DNA of 53,028 bases, taken from NCBI GenBank assembly GCA_000787465.1, contig JSYX01000203.1:1-53028 (forward strand), read 5' to 3'. The translations under genes and the position numbers were made by a program. The notes under the pieces are model-generated. The model was not told the DNA's origin and ran no database searches. It saw nothing but the letters and a program-made list of their open reading frames with translations. The stretch comes from Thermomucor indicae-seudaticae. Taxonomy: Eukaryota > Mucoromycota > Mucoromycetes > Mucorales > Lichtheimiaceae. Every line of letters starts with the position of its first letter. Positions within the stretch are counted from its first letter, which is position 1. Below, piece by piece: positions 10,601-23,370 of the stretch.

Positions 10601-13600
10601 CGTCACTAAGTGCACACCATCACGCTGCGATCGAGGCCGTTATGTATATATTCAAAACACTTGGCCTTAAAGTCGTTCAGTTTTTGCCCGTCATTGTTCC
10701 CAGCTTTCTTTCTCTGATGCGCTCCTGCAACGCCGGTATGCTCGAAATTTACATCCATAAGCTCGGTGATTTGGTGACTATTGTAAAGCAGCACATCCGC
10801 AACTATTTGAAAGATGTGTTTGACTTGATCGATGAATACTGGGCGCCTGTATCATCGCTCCAGATCAACATCATATCCCTTATTGAGGCGATCGCAAAGG
10901 CCTTGGACGGGGAGCTAAAGATATATTTGCCACGACTGCTCCCGCATATGCTTCAGATATTCGACAATGACACGACCGAACGTCGGCAACCGACCATCAA
11001 AGTCTTGCATGCATTCGTCGTATTCGGTGCGAATATTGAAGAATACATGCACCTGGTTATTCCTGTCGTAGTGAAGCTAATTGAAAAGCCGGACGCTCCT
11101 CCACAAGTGCGACGCCAAGCTATCACAACGATTGCTGCACTATCAAAACGGGTCAACATGTTCGATTATGCTTCTCGTATTATACATCCTCTTGCACGCG
11201 TACTTCCGTTTCTTCCCCCTGACGCCAGGAACGCTGCCATGGACCTCCTCTGCGCTTTAATATTCCAACTTGGCACCGACTATGCCAAGTTTATTCCTAT
11301 GATTAACAAGGTAAAGGCCAAAAGACTCTATCAAGGTTTAATTTAGTCACTATGCTAACTAAAGCTTTATGGATAGGTGCTTACAAAGCACAGAATCACG
11401 CACGCAAACTACGAACATCTCGTGGCGAAGTTACTCAAGGGCGAAAATTTGCCACAAGAATTGGGCAAGACTATCAGTGACAGGTATGAATAGAGCATGA
11501 AGCAACCGAGACAAGAGCAAGAGAGTTTAATTTTTGTGATTTATTCAGAGACACAAAGGGGGACGAGACTCCCTCAGCCGACTTGAGCGCAGCCAAAAAG
11601 CAGCCTGTGAACCAGCAACATTTGAAGAAAGCCTGGGAGGCTTCACAGAGGTCTACGAAGGAGGACTGGATGGAATGGATCAGACGTCTCAGCGTCGAAC
11701 TTTTAAAGCAGTCGCCATCACACGCGCTTCGAGCATGCAGTTTTCTTGCGAGTGCCTATACACCATTAGCTCGTGAACTCTTTAATGCAGCATTTGTGTC
11801 CTGCTGGAACGAGCTTTATGACCAATACAAGGACGAGCTTGTTGCTTCGTTAGAGGTCGCTCTCAAGGCACCCAATATACCACCGGAGATCATCCAGATA
11901 CTGCTGCATTTAGCTGAATTCATGGAGCATGACAATAACAACAAGATGCTTCCAATAGATATCCGGACACTAGCTGCATACGCGCAGAAATGCCATGCCT
12001 ACGCCAAGGCTTTGCATTACAAGGAAATGGAGTTCCACCTCGAACAATCGTTCGAGGCTGTGGAGATGCTCATGTCTATCAACAACTGGCTGCAGCAACC
12101 TGATGCTGCCATGGGTATTCTGACGTTTGCGCAGGATTCGCTGAAGCTTGAGCGCAAGGTCTCATGGTACGAAAAGCTTCACCGTTATCAAGATGCCCTG
12201 GAAGCTTATGAAGCTCAGCAACGCGAGAATCCAAATTCGATGGAGGTAACGCTCGGCAGGATGCGATGTTTGCATGCGTTAGGAGAATGGGAGCAGTTGG
12301 CTGCGCTGGCGCAAGAGAAATGGATACATGCACCACAGGAGAATCGTAAGAGCATGGCACCGTATGCAGCCGCCGCTGCTTGGGGTCTCGGCCAGTGGGA
12401 ACAGATGGAAGAGTACATCGCCCTGTTAAAGGCAGAAAGTCCTGATCGTACGTTTTTCCGTGCTATTTTGGCTATGCACCGGAATCGATATGCGGAAGCA
12501 GAGAAATTCATCAACAAGACCCGGGATCTTTTGGACACTGAGCTTACGGCACTTCTGGGTGAAAGTTACAATCGTGCTTATGCGACAGTGGTCCGTGTGC
12601 AGATGCTGGCTGAGCTTGAAGAGATGATTGTCTACAAGCAATCGGCCAATGATCCTGAAAAGCAAAGCGCTATCCGTCGCACTTGGATGAAGCGGCTGGA
12701 AGGATGCGAGCGCAACGTTGAGGTCTGGCAGCGTATTTTGCGTGTTCGAGCCATGGTGATTTCGCCACAAGATGATATGGAAATGTGGATCAAGTTTGCG
12801 AACCTGTGTCGCAAGAGCGGTCGCTTCTCCCTGTCTGAATCGACGCTCAGGAGCTTAATGGATATTGACAGCGAGGGCAACACTGGCAACCCTCATCCGA
12901 AGATTGTATATGCGCAGCTTAAGCACATGTGGCATTCTGCGTCTCAAGTCTCCGGCGAGTCGTCTACGGTGATCAAGACACGGGCTCTGGAAATCCTACG
13001 AGATTTCACTGCCAACAAGACTCGGGAGCTTGGTCTGAACCCGGATGAGATGGCAGTCAGTCTTCCGATCGACACGAGCCGTATTTCAGAGGACGCTGCG
13101 GAATACACCCGTCTTTTAGCACGATGCTATCTGCGACAAGGAGAATGGCAACGAGGCCTGTCTCATGAACTCACGGACGAGACGATCCCTGATATCCTAA
13201 AGTCCTTCTTGCTTGCGACCCGGTTTGATCAAAACTGGTACAAGGCATGGCACGCGTGGGCGTTGACGAACTTTGAGATTATCAATTATTACGAAAAGTC
13301 GCACAAGGAAAACCACCAGCAGATGCCGCCTCACATCTTTGCAGAGTATATTGTGCCAGCCGTGTCGGGTTTCTTCCGTTCGATTGCGTTGTCTAAGGAA
13401 AACTCGCTGCAGGACACACTACGTTTACTGACACTGTGGTTTAAATACGGGTATCAACCGGAAGTGAACAATGCGATCAGAGAAGGCTTTTCGACGATCA
13501 GTATCGACGTGTGGCTCCAAGTGATCCCTCAATTGATTGCCCGTATCCATGCACCCAACCCCGCTGTTCGAAAACTGATTCACGAATTACTCACCGATAT

Positions 13601-15650
13601 CGGAAGAGAACATCCGCAGGCATTGGTTTACTCCCTGACTGTTGCATCAAAGTCTCAAAGTGTGACGCGACAGAGAGCTACCTTTGAGATCATGGATAAG
13701 ATGCGCGTGCATAGCGCCACCCTTGTCGACCAGGCCTTGATGGTTAGTCAAGAACTCATTCGCGTGGCTATTCTATGGCATGAAATGTGGCACGAGGGTC
13801 TAGAAGAGGCGTCCCGATTATACTTTGGTGACCGGAACGTGGAGGCCATGTTTGCCACATTGGAGCCTTTGCACCAGATGCTTGAGCGTGGCCCAGAGAC
13901 AATGCGAGAAGAATCTTTTGTGCAGGCGTTTGGCCGTGATCTCCAGGAAGCTCAGGAATGGTGTCGTAGATATCAGGAGACAAAAGACTTGAACAACCTT
14001 AACCAAGCTTGGGAGCTTTATTATCAAGTGTTTAGACGCATTTCTCGGCAGTTGCCTCAACTGACAAGTCTTGAGTTGCAGTATATCTCTCCAAAACTGC
14101 TCGAAGCAAGGAACCTGGAACTCTGTGTACCAGGATATTATCGCAGTAACGAGCCTATTGTGCGCATTGCACGGTTCAACCCAAGTCTTACAATTATCCC
14201 ATCCAAACAACGACCGAGAAAATTGACCATCGTTGGCAGCGACGGCAAGGATTACATGTATCTACTCAAGGGCCATGAAGATCTTCGTCAGGACGAACGT
14301 GTGATGCAGCTGTTTGGTCTTGTGAATACTCTCCTAAAGAACGATCCTGAAACATTCAAACGACACCTCAACATTGAACGATATCCCGCCGTACCATTAT
14401 CACCCAACTCTGGCTTGATCGGCTGGGTTCCTGATACGGATACTTTACATACCCTGATTCGTGATTACCGAGATAGTCGAAAGATTTTGCTCAACATTGA
14501 ACATCGATTGATGCTTCAGGTAAGAGAAAAAAAAGAAGACGGATAGCCATGGAAATAACTAGGATACCTAACTTTTATCCTTTCAGATGGCGCCTGATTA
14601 TGATAACCTGACTGTCATCCAAAAGGTTGAAGTTTTCCAGTTTGCGTTCGAGAAAACGAGCGGTCAGGACTTGTACCGTGTCTTGTGGCTCAAAAGCCGC
14701 AATTCGGAAGCTTGGCTCGACCGAAGAACAAACTATACGCGATCGTTGGCTGTCATGTCCATGGTTGGCTACATCCTTGGCTTGGGTGACCGGCATCCTT
14801 CGAACTTGATGCTTCATCGAGTGACAGGCAAGGTTGTACATATTGATTTCGGCGACTGTTTCGAGGTACATAAAGAGATGCGTGTATATAAACAAAACTC
14901 GATGCCAAGGAACTGCTTGTAGGTTGCCATGCATCGTGAAAAGTTCCCTGAAAAGATCCCGTTCCGCCTGACGCGTATGCTAGTCAAAGCGATGGAGGTT
15001 AGCGGGATTGAAGGCAACTTTAGGACAACGTGCGAGCATGTGATGCGCGTTCTGCGAGACAACAAGGAGAGCTTGATGGCTGTTTTGGAAGCATTTGTCT
15101 ACGATCCATTGATCAACTGGCGGTTGCTAAACAATCCTCATACAAGCCCGAATCAGAACCGAGGTTTGTTGAAAATACAGAGATACATGAATACGATTAT
15201 TAACTGGAGGTTTTTTTCTTAAAGACGAACGTGTTCGAAGTATTGAGCGGGTAACAGACAATGATGTTCCTGACGAAGGCCATCGCAACTTTTCAGTTAG
15301 CAGACGACTTAACCGGATAGAAGTTGAAGCAGTCGCAAATGGTAACGTTAAGAACCGAAAGAGTTGTATTGTCCATGGAACTAACGTCTCGCAGAAAATG
15401 CACAAGGACCAGAAACGTTGAATGCCAGAGCAGTTGCGGTCGTGAACCGAGTGTCTAACAAGCTGACTGGTCGCGACTTTAATGAAAATGTGACCCTGGA
15501 TGTACCCACTCAAGTAGATAAACTGATACAGCAAGCTACATCGTTGGAAAATCTATGTCAGTGTTACATTGGCTGGTATGTAGAAAAGGTCATTTATACT
15601 TTATAACATATTAATTAAGATCAATGCCTTTTAGGTGTGCATTTTGGTAG
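7633..15650 (+). CDS. TOR: Target of rapamycin (TOR) serine/threonine kinase
   Basis: Sixteen exons give about 2366 residues, close to yeast TORs: 7633-7697, 7767-7812, 7875-8004, 8065-8579, 8639-8840, 8909-9011, 9064-9257, 9319-10391, 10450-11310, 11377-11483, 11549-14519, 14587-14865, 14923-15163, 15225-15341, 15395-15575, 15635-15650. All introns are GT-AG and 52-76 bp. HEAT repeats fill about residues 20-1100. The FAT region runs from about 1120 to 1740. The FRB domain (about 1834-1935) starts near [18 protein letters not shown] and keeps the Ser and aromatic residues that contact FKBP-rapamycin. The kinase domain (about 1985-2270) has GDRHPSN and HIDFGDCFE. The FATC tail ends GWCAFW. It is the catalytic core of TORC1/2, which drives growth in response to nutrients. 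The ATG fits the conserved N-terminal sequence [11 protein letters not shown]. The gene looks intact. Confidence 0.97.
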
Positions 15651-17869
15651 GAGGCCTCATGTCTTTTCTTGTTGCAGCAGCATAATGTATTTAATGAAAA
15701 TAAAAAAAAAGCTGGTTTGCATACGCATTACGGTATCCTCGAGAAAACTGGACTGGGCTGTCTTTGCTTTTGCTTGCTATTTGCTCGCCCCCTTTCAAGG
15801 CATTATCAATGAGTGAACCTTTTTCACGGATGAATACCTGCGTAATAGAAGATGATAGAATCATGTCTGTGTATCTTTTTTCCAGCATGTAAAGGAGTAT
15901 TTGCCTTTTGGGGCGTTCTACAGGTGTGATGAAGCCCGTGGCCGGAATAGTCTGGTTTCTGGCTTGAACACGTTGCTATGGTCAACATCAAGGCCGTCAG
16001 AGACATGCGAATATGCAAACTATAATGAGTACTTTTTAAAGCGAAAATTCTTTCGATGGCTGTATGGCGTGGACATTGACACTTTTGCCTTAGTCAGGAG
16101 GATAGTGCGGTTTTACTGTAAAACCTGTTTCGAGTAAGCAGAAATACTATCCTGGGCTCAGGATCAAAATGATCAGCAATTAACTGCTTGTTCAGAGATA
16201 TGGATGAAATAATTTCCCCACTTGCTAACCCATGAAATGAAGACGTAATCGCTCGTGTTGCCAGTAAAGTTTCTCTTCTTTCCTTGGGATTTTAATTGCT
16301 TGGCAGCAATTGCTGCCATGTCATTGTATGTAACTTCAGCTTTGTGTGGCCTGCTATTTACTTAGTTCCATATCAGGGTAGAATCTCAACTGCGAAAAGG
16401 TGTTCTAGATCCAGAATCATGCAGATCTCTTTACAGACACGTGCTGTTGTCACCACCATGAGCATGAACGTCCCACTTTTTGTCTTTTTCCTTGGTTTCC
16501 AAAAGTTATTCTTTCTGGTGATGACAACATGTCTATAAAAGTTACAGCGTTTATATGTGAAGTTGGCGGTGGTGATTGATAGGTCGACCGAAAGTACATC
16601 AACACCAGTTCTAAGCCGTATTTGAGTACAGGAGAATCTAGACCGCCGGTCTGTATCACGTACGACGGCCTCTGCAGGTGGCACAGATCGAGTTGTATTC
16701 ACTGAAAAAGCACTCCATCTCCAACACTGTTTCATCAACAATATACGAGACAAGGCAAATAAATTATTTATATCTATTAGATATTTTTACAAACATGTTA
16801 GAAATGCTTCTACAATCCAGGTTTGATTACAGTAATATATGACTAAACATTATGGATGCAGTTGATGAGGACGTGTACAAATGATTAAAGGTAGCATATG
16901 CAATTGAATGCGAATATATATGATGAAGCGGTATTGGCAGTGCAGATATGTACAGTGAGATGAAAGTAAGACATATGCAGTCATTTATTGTAACGGTGAA
17001 TAGAGCGGACCAGCCGCAAACGGTATATACAAAGAGTCCGAGTGTCGAAACCTTTGGTAGTGTATGAGAGGCGAACGCCAGATGAGATATACGGGAAAAG
17101 TTATATGTGCTCTTGATCTCTGTCAAAGGAGGACTTGATGGTTCACACGGACTTTATGGTCTCCGGAAAGCACAAACAACATATCGCAAGAGTTGGGTAT
17201 TGATTGGAGTGTTAAAGTAAAAAGGAAGAGGAGGAGGAGGAAGAATAAAAGGAAAACGTCTCGTCAAAAAGGTGCTTATTTATAGAAATTGTTGGTTACT
17301 GTCCGGATTGGGAATTGTCGCCGCGGATACTTTCCCCAGGAACAGCATATGATCACGCCATTCAATAATTATAGCGACGTAAATATTTTTATTGCATAAA
17401 GTTCAGTTACACATTACGTTTAATGGAACCGATGGGAAACGCATAACTACGCATAGAGTTTCTGACAGAAAAGGGGGCAATCAAAATCCGCGAGGATCCT
17501 TCTGGTCTGCCGAATTCTTGGAACTATGGTAAGAGCTATTACTGTCAAGCAATTCCTTTCGTTGGGGTCATTAGCAACTGAGATTGACATCAATCCGTTA
17601 CATAGTTTACTGCATTTTGATGCATATGAGCTATTGCACGTCTATCAACTTGTCAGGTACAAAAAGGCGCAGCAGCCATGGACGGAATTAGGATGCTCGG
17701 CATAAAAAACACTCTGAATACCACTGAGAAATCAATTGCGTAGCAAAGATCAAATCAATTTCAACTGTCCGAGAATGTCGAACGGAAGGCATGCAGCGCA
17801 TGGGGCACTCTGAAATGGAAATGCAAGGTTCCGTAGGCCATAATCCATTGAAGTGACACTACAGTCTAA
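15651..17869. other. 2.2-kb AT-rich gene-poor region after TOR
   Basis: No gene is supported. Minus-strand frames at 16373-16753 and 16827-17126 have no domain and no linked exons. A GAG/GGA-rich purine tract lies near 17222-17250. The segment between 15651 and about 15720 is presumably the TOR 3' UTR. The region marks the start of a gene-poor, repeat-containing stretch that runs to about 26.9 kb. Confidence 0.4.
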
Positions 17870-17996
17870 GGCTCGGCATTGGGACGGGAGGTCCCGGTCC
17901 TGACTTCGGATGGAACTCGCGACGGTTCCCGTCCCAGATAGCTTTCCCAACCGGGAACCAAGAATGGGGGCGTCCCATCCCATCCCATGCTAAGCC
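17870..17996. mobile_element. Short GC-rich inverted-repeat element, possible hAT-type MITE
   Basis: The 127-bp segment starts GGCTCGGCATTGGGACGGGA and ends with the reverse complement of GGCTTAGCATGGGATGGGA, so the termini are inverted repeats matching at 15 of 19 positions. The interior is rich in GGGAC/GTCCC strings, unlike the AT-rich surroundings. Such ends and composition resemble hAT-derived MITEs. I could not find a clean 8-bp target duplication, and it carries no gene. It lies just beyond the 3' side of unit A of the tandem array. Confidence 0.4.
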
Positions 17997-18079
17997 CCTA
18001 GTCGGTATTAATTTTGGCGGATTGTTTTTTGTGGGCGAGTCAAGGTAACTTGCACCATACGTAAAGACAGAAAGAGCCT

Positions 18080-18262
18080 GAGACATCAGTTGAAAAGACA
18101 TCAAATTATATGTTATACTCGTCTAAATAACAGCTGCATAAGCAAACTGTGGACAAATTTGAAAATGCGAAGTCGGGATCTTTTGACTACTACTGCTAAA
18201 GCAATTTTACTGCCAAGTACACTCAAGATAAAAAAATAAAAAAGATATACTACTGGATACTA
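18080..18262. repeat. 3' flank of unit A, duplicated at 20045-20215
   Basis: The segment shares strings such as GCTGCATAAGCAA and TACTACTGGATACTAAC, in the same order, with 20045-20215. This shows that the duplication extends past the coding part of the small-protein gene. The two copies differ by many substitutions and small indels, so the duplication is not recent. Confidence 0.7.
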
Positions 18263-18343
18263 ACTAAAATACAATGAAAGAAAAACAAGAATCACTTGAT
18301 CAAATTGTACAGCCGGTGCTATCGACTGTACTGTTTCGTGACG

Positions 18344-18921
18344 TCAGCTATGTCGTCCTCGGAAGCGACAAAAGCCTCTGGCTCCGTATTCATCTGCAAG
18401 ACCGCATGCATAAATGAGATGAACAAAGGAAAGAGACAAGAGAAACAAACTTACAATGCCGGATCCTGCGCGAGCGGATGGCATATGCACATCTAGGGGG
18501 ATGCCACCAGAGATATGCTTAGTCCTGTTTTCCATTTTACTTTCCATCAGCTAACCCTTTGCAGAGTCTTACCGTGGGATGCACGCTTCCAATTGTGTTT
18601 CGGCAGGTGGTGGTGGCGGAACAGGAAGCACAGGTGACGCCAGAGATGGAGGTAAAGGTGGGCAAGAAAAAACGGGAGCTAGTGGCAGAGGAGAAGACGG
18701 TCTGTCATCAATATGACATTGGAAGTCCCTGTCAGTCCCGTTGACCTATATTCTCTCTTTCGTCAGTATTTTATTCAAGAACGACACATATGAAATAGAC
18801 ACACAAGATGAACTTGTCCGCGTCTGTCGTTTGCTTTAGGAATAAACGATGTTAAATTGAAAATAAAAAAGACCAAAAGGCCCAAGACAAAGGCGTTGTA
18901 GAGCATGGGGGCGTTGGCCAT
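18344..18921 (-). CDS. Unit A: small protein, hydrophobic N-terminus and Pro-rich middle
   Basis: ATG at 18921 starts MANAPMLYNAFVLGLLVFF, continues IFNLTSFIPKANDRRG, and gives a single membrane-spanning or signal-anchor helix at about residues 8-23. A later exon (minus, about 18742-18568) is Pro-rich (PPLPPSLASPVLPVPPPPPA). A well-formed intron follows (18567-18490 or so, GTAAGA...CCCCTAG), and then two short exons, the last ending near RFRGRHS at 18344. The junction between the first exon and the Pro-rich exon is uncertain: possible GT donors near 18800-18815 do not all keep frame. I do not recognise the family. It is homologous to units B and C downstream and shares their upstream block. 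It may be a functional small membrane protein or an early pseudogene. Confidence 0.4.
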
Positions 18922-18979
18922 GGTGGCTCGGAATAAAACAAGAAAAAAGGAATGTTGATTTCGAAGAGGGTAAAGGATT

Positions 18980-19070
18980 CAATTTATTTGAAGGGCTCCA
19001 AATGTATTTCCGTTTGTTCCCAAAAGGGACCTTTCTCTCCTTGCATCGCGAAATATCCTGCCTACCGCGT
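18980..19070 (-). promoter_or_regulatory. Unit A upstream block with TATA-like element
   Basis: On the minus strand this contains GGAGAGAAAGGTCCCTTTTG (about 19041-19022), also present in units B and C, followed by a TATA-like AAATAAATTG (about 18989-18980) some 60 bp before the ATG of unit A. The spacing fits a core promoter. Conservation among the three copies is the main evidence. Confidence 0.5.
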
Positions 19071-19159
19071 CCTTTCTTATCACGGATTTTTTTTAGGTAG
19101 CTATTGAAACTGTGAGAGAAAGTGTGAACATGACGGGAGCCCATTTTGCTCTGAGTGTT

Positions 19160-19350
19160 GTGTCACCTAAATTTGCAAGGGGTGCATCGACATCCCTGTG
19201 GGATTTCGATCTCTTTAATCATCCTTTGCTCTGCATATTTCGTGTGAATCAGTGCTTATCAGGTCATGCAGTCTTCAAATAAACAATCTGAATGTTTGTA
19301 CGATACGGTCTTTAAGGCAAGAAACAAGTGACACGTCAAACATGAAAGGG
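19160..19350. repeat. Upstream flank of unit A, duplicated at 21975-22165
   Basis: Shared strings include ATCGACATCCCTGTGGG, TTGATCATC versus TTAATCATC, and AACAAGTGACA versus AACAAGTTACA, in the same order and orientation. The second copy lies about 1 kb further from unit B than expected, which suggests an insertion or deletion between 20990 and 21960. Confidence 0.7.
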
Positions 19351-20044
19351 AAGGTGCTGCGAGTACTGACTAGCAGCAAAATTTCCAGAATTGGTCTAGC
19401 TATATAGCCAGCCCCATAATTTTCATATAGGTTGTCCGTTTGTTATCTTAATGCTTTTCTCGTGGCATAACTGACTTTTATTTGCTGTCCAAACACGTTT
19501 AGTGCTGCCGCATAAAGTTGACTGGAAGACTCAGTTTTGTCCTGTTGACTTCTTTCTCTTGCTTTTCACGCGTTCTATACGACTGTAAGTCGGCGTTCCT
19601 TCGAACGCTTATGAGGCGGTCGTCTATGTCTGCCGTGTGTCACGCTTTTCGGTGTAATGCCTATCCGAGATATTCCAGCTGTTAACAGTTTCATAGCGAT
19701 ATCTATAGTTACCAAATCACTGCATAGCATGAGTTAATTGCTCGGATTTAGCACAGCCTAACGGCGCCACACTGCAGTCTGGGCAAAAGCGAATTCGCCG
19801 GTCGAGATGATATTCTCTTTGTTTCCAGCAGTGCATATGGGCCCATTCGTTTCACTGTCTCATAGATATCACTGACCGATTTACAATAATATTGTAATCG
19901 AAATAAAGATGCATTAGGCGGTTAATGGAGTATACGACGCCCGTTAGCTTTCAAGAGTCCCACTTCCGCAATTTTTTGTCTCTGTCCTTTACTTTATAGA
20001 CAAGAGCATTAACAGCGTATCAGAATAAGCTGCGACTTGGGACT

Positions 20045-20215
20045 TTAGTAGAAAAGATGTCAAATTGTATGCGATATGAGCCTAAATGAGAGCTGCATAA
20101 GCAAGCTGCAGGCAAATCTGAAAGCGCAAAGCTGGGCCTTTTGACCACTACTAAAGCGAGTTTACTGCTAGATTCTACTAAAGAATACGGGCATACTACT
20201 GGATACTAACAAACA
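20045..20215. repeat. 3' flank of unit B, duplicate of 18080-18262
   Basis: Diverged copy of the unit A flank, with the same order of shared strings (GCTGCATAAGCAA, then TACTACTGGATACTAAC). It defines the left limit of unit B. Confidence 0.7.
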
Positions 20216-20700
20216 ACAAGTTGAAGAGGATCCATTTCATCACCGCATGCATGCGGTGCTGGCGGCTGTAACTTTTGTAATGTCCGCGATAAGGCCCTCG
20301 GAAGCGATAGAATCGTACGGCTTCGTATTGACCGCAAGATGCATGCATAAATGACATAAACAAAGGGGAGGGACAGGAGAAACAAACTTAGCACGCCATA
20401 TTGCCATTGTTCATTGAGGTTTGAAATTCCCAAAGTTGTCCCTCCGCCCCTGCTGGGCATTGTCGTCTGGTCAGCCGTTGAAGCAATGGCATGAAGGTCG
20501 CGGGCGGATGGGGGGGGTTCAGCTTTTGCAGGTGATGCTGGAGACGCAGGTGAAGGTGGGCCAGAAGGAGCGGTTGCTGGTGTCGGAGGAGCGGACGTCT
20601 CGTCAGCTTGCCGTAGAAATGATACAAAGTCATCGACGCACAAAATAGAGGAGGGCGAAAATCAAGGCTTTGCAGTGGAAATGGGAAGGGCGCAAAACTT
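20206..20700 (-). pseudogene. Unit B: degenerate copy of the small-protein gene
   Basis: The Pro-rich part is recognisable (TPATAPSGPPSPASPASPAK) and the last part aligns with unit A around RFRG. Compared with A and C, about 100 bp between the upstream block and the hydrophobic segment are missing, including the start codon. The last intron of unit A (GTAAGTTTG...TTGCAG) is present here as CTAAGTTTG...CTTGCG, so both splice dinucleotides are lost. The intron after the Pro-rich part is not recognisable. An in-frame reading through the former intron is open for a while, so a new fused protein is possible, but decay is simpler. Confidence 0.6.
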
Positions 20701-20765
20701 GGCGCCCTTTCCAAAAGGGACCTTCCTCTCCCTTGCATATAGCGAGATATCCTGCCCCCCTTCCC
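20701..20765 (-). promoter_or_regulatory. Unit B upstream block
   Basis: Minus-strand block containing GAGAGGAAGGTCCCTTTTGG, preceded by GGATATCTCGCTATATGCAA. It matches the blocks of units A and C almost base for base, although the gene behind it is degenerate. Confidence 0.6.
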
Positions 20766-21974
20766 TTCCGATAAGCACTTCCACAAAGGGTTTGATAGAC
20801 ATTGAACCTAGTGGAAGTATGAATAAGGACGACAGGAGCCCATTTTGCACTTGAGTGTTGTACATGTCACCCCGCCCATTGCAGTACCCGGCCTTTTGCA
20901 AACGAGTTTCAGGAATCGTGAAAAAATATATAAAGCCATTGCAAGTTCCCAGCCTTCCGCAAATTTGCAACACCGTTAGCTCCATGTTGCAATAGCCCCG
21001 TATACAGTTTCGAAGTTACACGCCATAGTTATCGTTCTAGTACTTCCATGCTGGTCGAAGACGGCGGAAGTCCTTATCTACCTTATTCGATTAAACAAAT
21101 GAGAAACCGCCCAGTTTTCCTTGTCTTGAGTCTTTCACCCACCTGAACAGCGTCAGTCTGGAGCCGGCCCTTCATGAGTACACAAGTGACCCAGGTACCG
21201 CGTCATCATTTTGGAGAGGCGTAAAGCATGATGAAATTGTCACAACTGCGCGGATCTCACCACCTGCAGAGTGGACGCATAGAATGTATTTGTGTTGTTG
21301 CTGCGAACGTAAGTTTCCGGACCGACAAGCGATTCTTTGCTCTGTCAACGTCCTCTCGCTTTTCGCAATTCAGCAGCAAGAAGGTGCGCGATTTGCACCG
21401 CTGGCGTACAAATGATGTGTGAAAGTCTGTGACGAATTGTGAGACGGTGAAACTGAATGTGCACACGTAATGTCCTCTGGCGAAGGAAAGAAAAGTGCCA
21501 AGTTTGAAGCGCAGTCTTTCTTTCTCCGGCTTGTATCAAATCTTTAGTTTCTTCCATGGCTATTCTCACCAATGGGCGTGTCAAGCCGGCTACCTTGCTC
21601 TTTATTTAATCTCCAGAGATTTGGAAGCACAAACATCAAATAAGGAACTAATTTAAACAAGGAGGAAAATGCATCTTTCGCATGGCGAGATGGTCTTTTC
21701 TCTGTAGCTTTGATTGTTGTTTTCATTATTGCTAATAGCGGATTGTTTTAGGAAATGGTTAGCAGTACGTGATTATATAAATGCCTTTACGGAAAATAAG
21801 GTCCAAGGATATCTGGACATGTGTGTTCCTTCGCCGATCCTCAAACCAAAAATTGGGCTTGTGGAATAGTTGGCGGATGTAAGGTCAGAAACTAAAACTG
21901 CTGCTGCCGCCTCACTCCCGTTGCAACTCCGGGCTAGAGCAACAAATTCCTAGAAAGCGAACCGTTGCGTAAGG

Positions 21975-22165
21975 CGAGGTGTGGATCGACATCCCTGTGG
22001 GTTTTTTCCCTCTTTTTGATCATCTTATTTTCGGTTATATTTTGGGCCGACTATCGCTTATCTGACCTTGCAGTCATCCAATGCACGATCCTAATGTTTC
22101 TATGATGTACGCTCTTCAAGGCCAGGAACAAGTTACAAATTAAACCTGAAAGGGGAAAGCGCTCT
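21975..22165. repeat. Upstream flank copy belonging to unit B
   Basis: Diverged duplicate of 19160-19350 in the same orientation; see that entry for the shared strings. Confidence 0.7.
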
Positions 22166-23146
22166 ATTCCAGAAATAGTCTAACCGGACAGTTTCTTTCA
22201 TTGGCCATCTTTCTTTGAGCATATTCCCTTGGACGAAGCAGAGATTGAGTCCGCCCCCCGGGAGTATTACTCCAATGTGATTGTCTTGTTCTAGTTTTGC
22301 ATACTCTCCCAGGCAAATATGAAACTAGGTGCTAGCAACACCAAAAGATTTTTCCGAGTAAGTCAAGATCCCACAAAAACCACTATGACACGAAATTTAT
22401 GTTGACAAACATGCGATTGCATAATTGACCGAGCAAAAGGTATTTTTCTCCTTTCCTGTTTCTTTTGTTAAAGACATTCTACCTTTCGTCGCTCTATCTG
22501 TCGCTATGTCAGGAAGCTTTGACGTCTTTTTTCTTTTACAGCTATTGACACCTTTTCCTGGATAAATATCGATCTTTAAACGTTACGCAAATCACACGGC
22601 TCCCCCTGTTCATCACAGGGGGACACCTTGGTGCCAAGGATGCGAACACGCTTGTACATTTATAACGAATTATACATCCTGACGCAGGAGACCACCTTTA
22701 CCATTGCTTCCAGCAAAGCCGAGCTGCATTCTATGGCTGACCACGAGAGCAATAAACGGCAGTCAAATTAGCAAAACCAGTTTCAGAAGACACTTTGAGG
22801 ACCTGCATTCTTTTTTAAAAACTAGTTAATGATTCGAGCGGTGGTATTTGATTATGTTCTATCAATGGAGAGTCCGCAGGGCTCAATAAAAGAGGCGAGC
22901 ATGGTGTATAGGTGATCGAACGGACTACGGGACACACAAACGCTCTCTGAGTGGTTATAGCAAAAGAAGAGATGGCAGGTACACACAGTATCGTCAGGGC
23001 CAATATCTTATTTCTGAGGTTAATATCAAAGAAATGCAAAAAAATATCACGTCATGTGCGCTCTTAGCTACCACGCAACATTCGTATTTGGCAGACATCC
23101 TATCAGGTATCAGAATCCACTTTGGTCATCTCTATCGTCTTGAAGG

Positions 23147-23165
23147 TCAGTCCCCTGGGGACTGA
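23147..23165. repeat. Perfect 19-bp palindrome
   Basis: TCAGTCCCCTGGGGACTGA is its own reverse complement around the central T. It lies about 200 bp beyond the 3' end of unit C. It could form a short hairpin or be a symmetric protein-binding site. Confidence 0.6.
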
Positions 23166-23370
23166 GCCAGCTAAGAGCTTATATGCTCTAAGTAGGTCGT
23201 ACGACCAGAGTTTGCAGAACAAAGCAGTGTCAGAGAGGGGCAAGAGTCGTGATAATCATTTGTAAACTTATAAACGAAAGGAACTGCTATATGCTTTATT
23301 ACAAAATGGGGAAAAGGGGGAACTGCAATGATATTTATAACAATAAAAAAAGAGATATGTGAACTGAAAG

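Larger units (their letters stand above)
18922..20205. other. Spacer between units A and B
   Basis: Apart from the upstream block (listed separately), no gene is seen. Positions about 19160-19350 are homologous to 21975-22165. The remainder, 19400-20040, has no clear feature. The last part, from about 20045, is the 3' flank of unit B. Confidence 0.5.
20986..23370. other. Spacer between units B and C
   Basis: No gene is supported. The part 21975-22165 duplicates the flank of unit A. Frames at 21228-21584 occur on both strands but lack domains. A 19-bp palindrome lies at 23147-23165. The interval 21000-21960 has no counterpart in unit A and may be an insertion. Confidence 0.4.
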
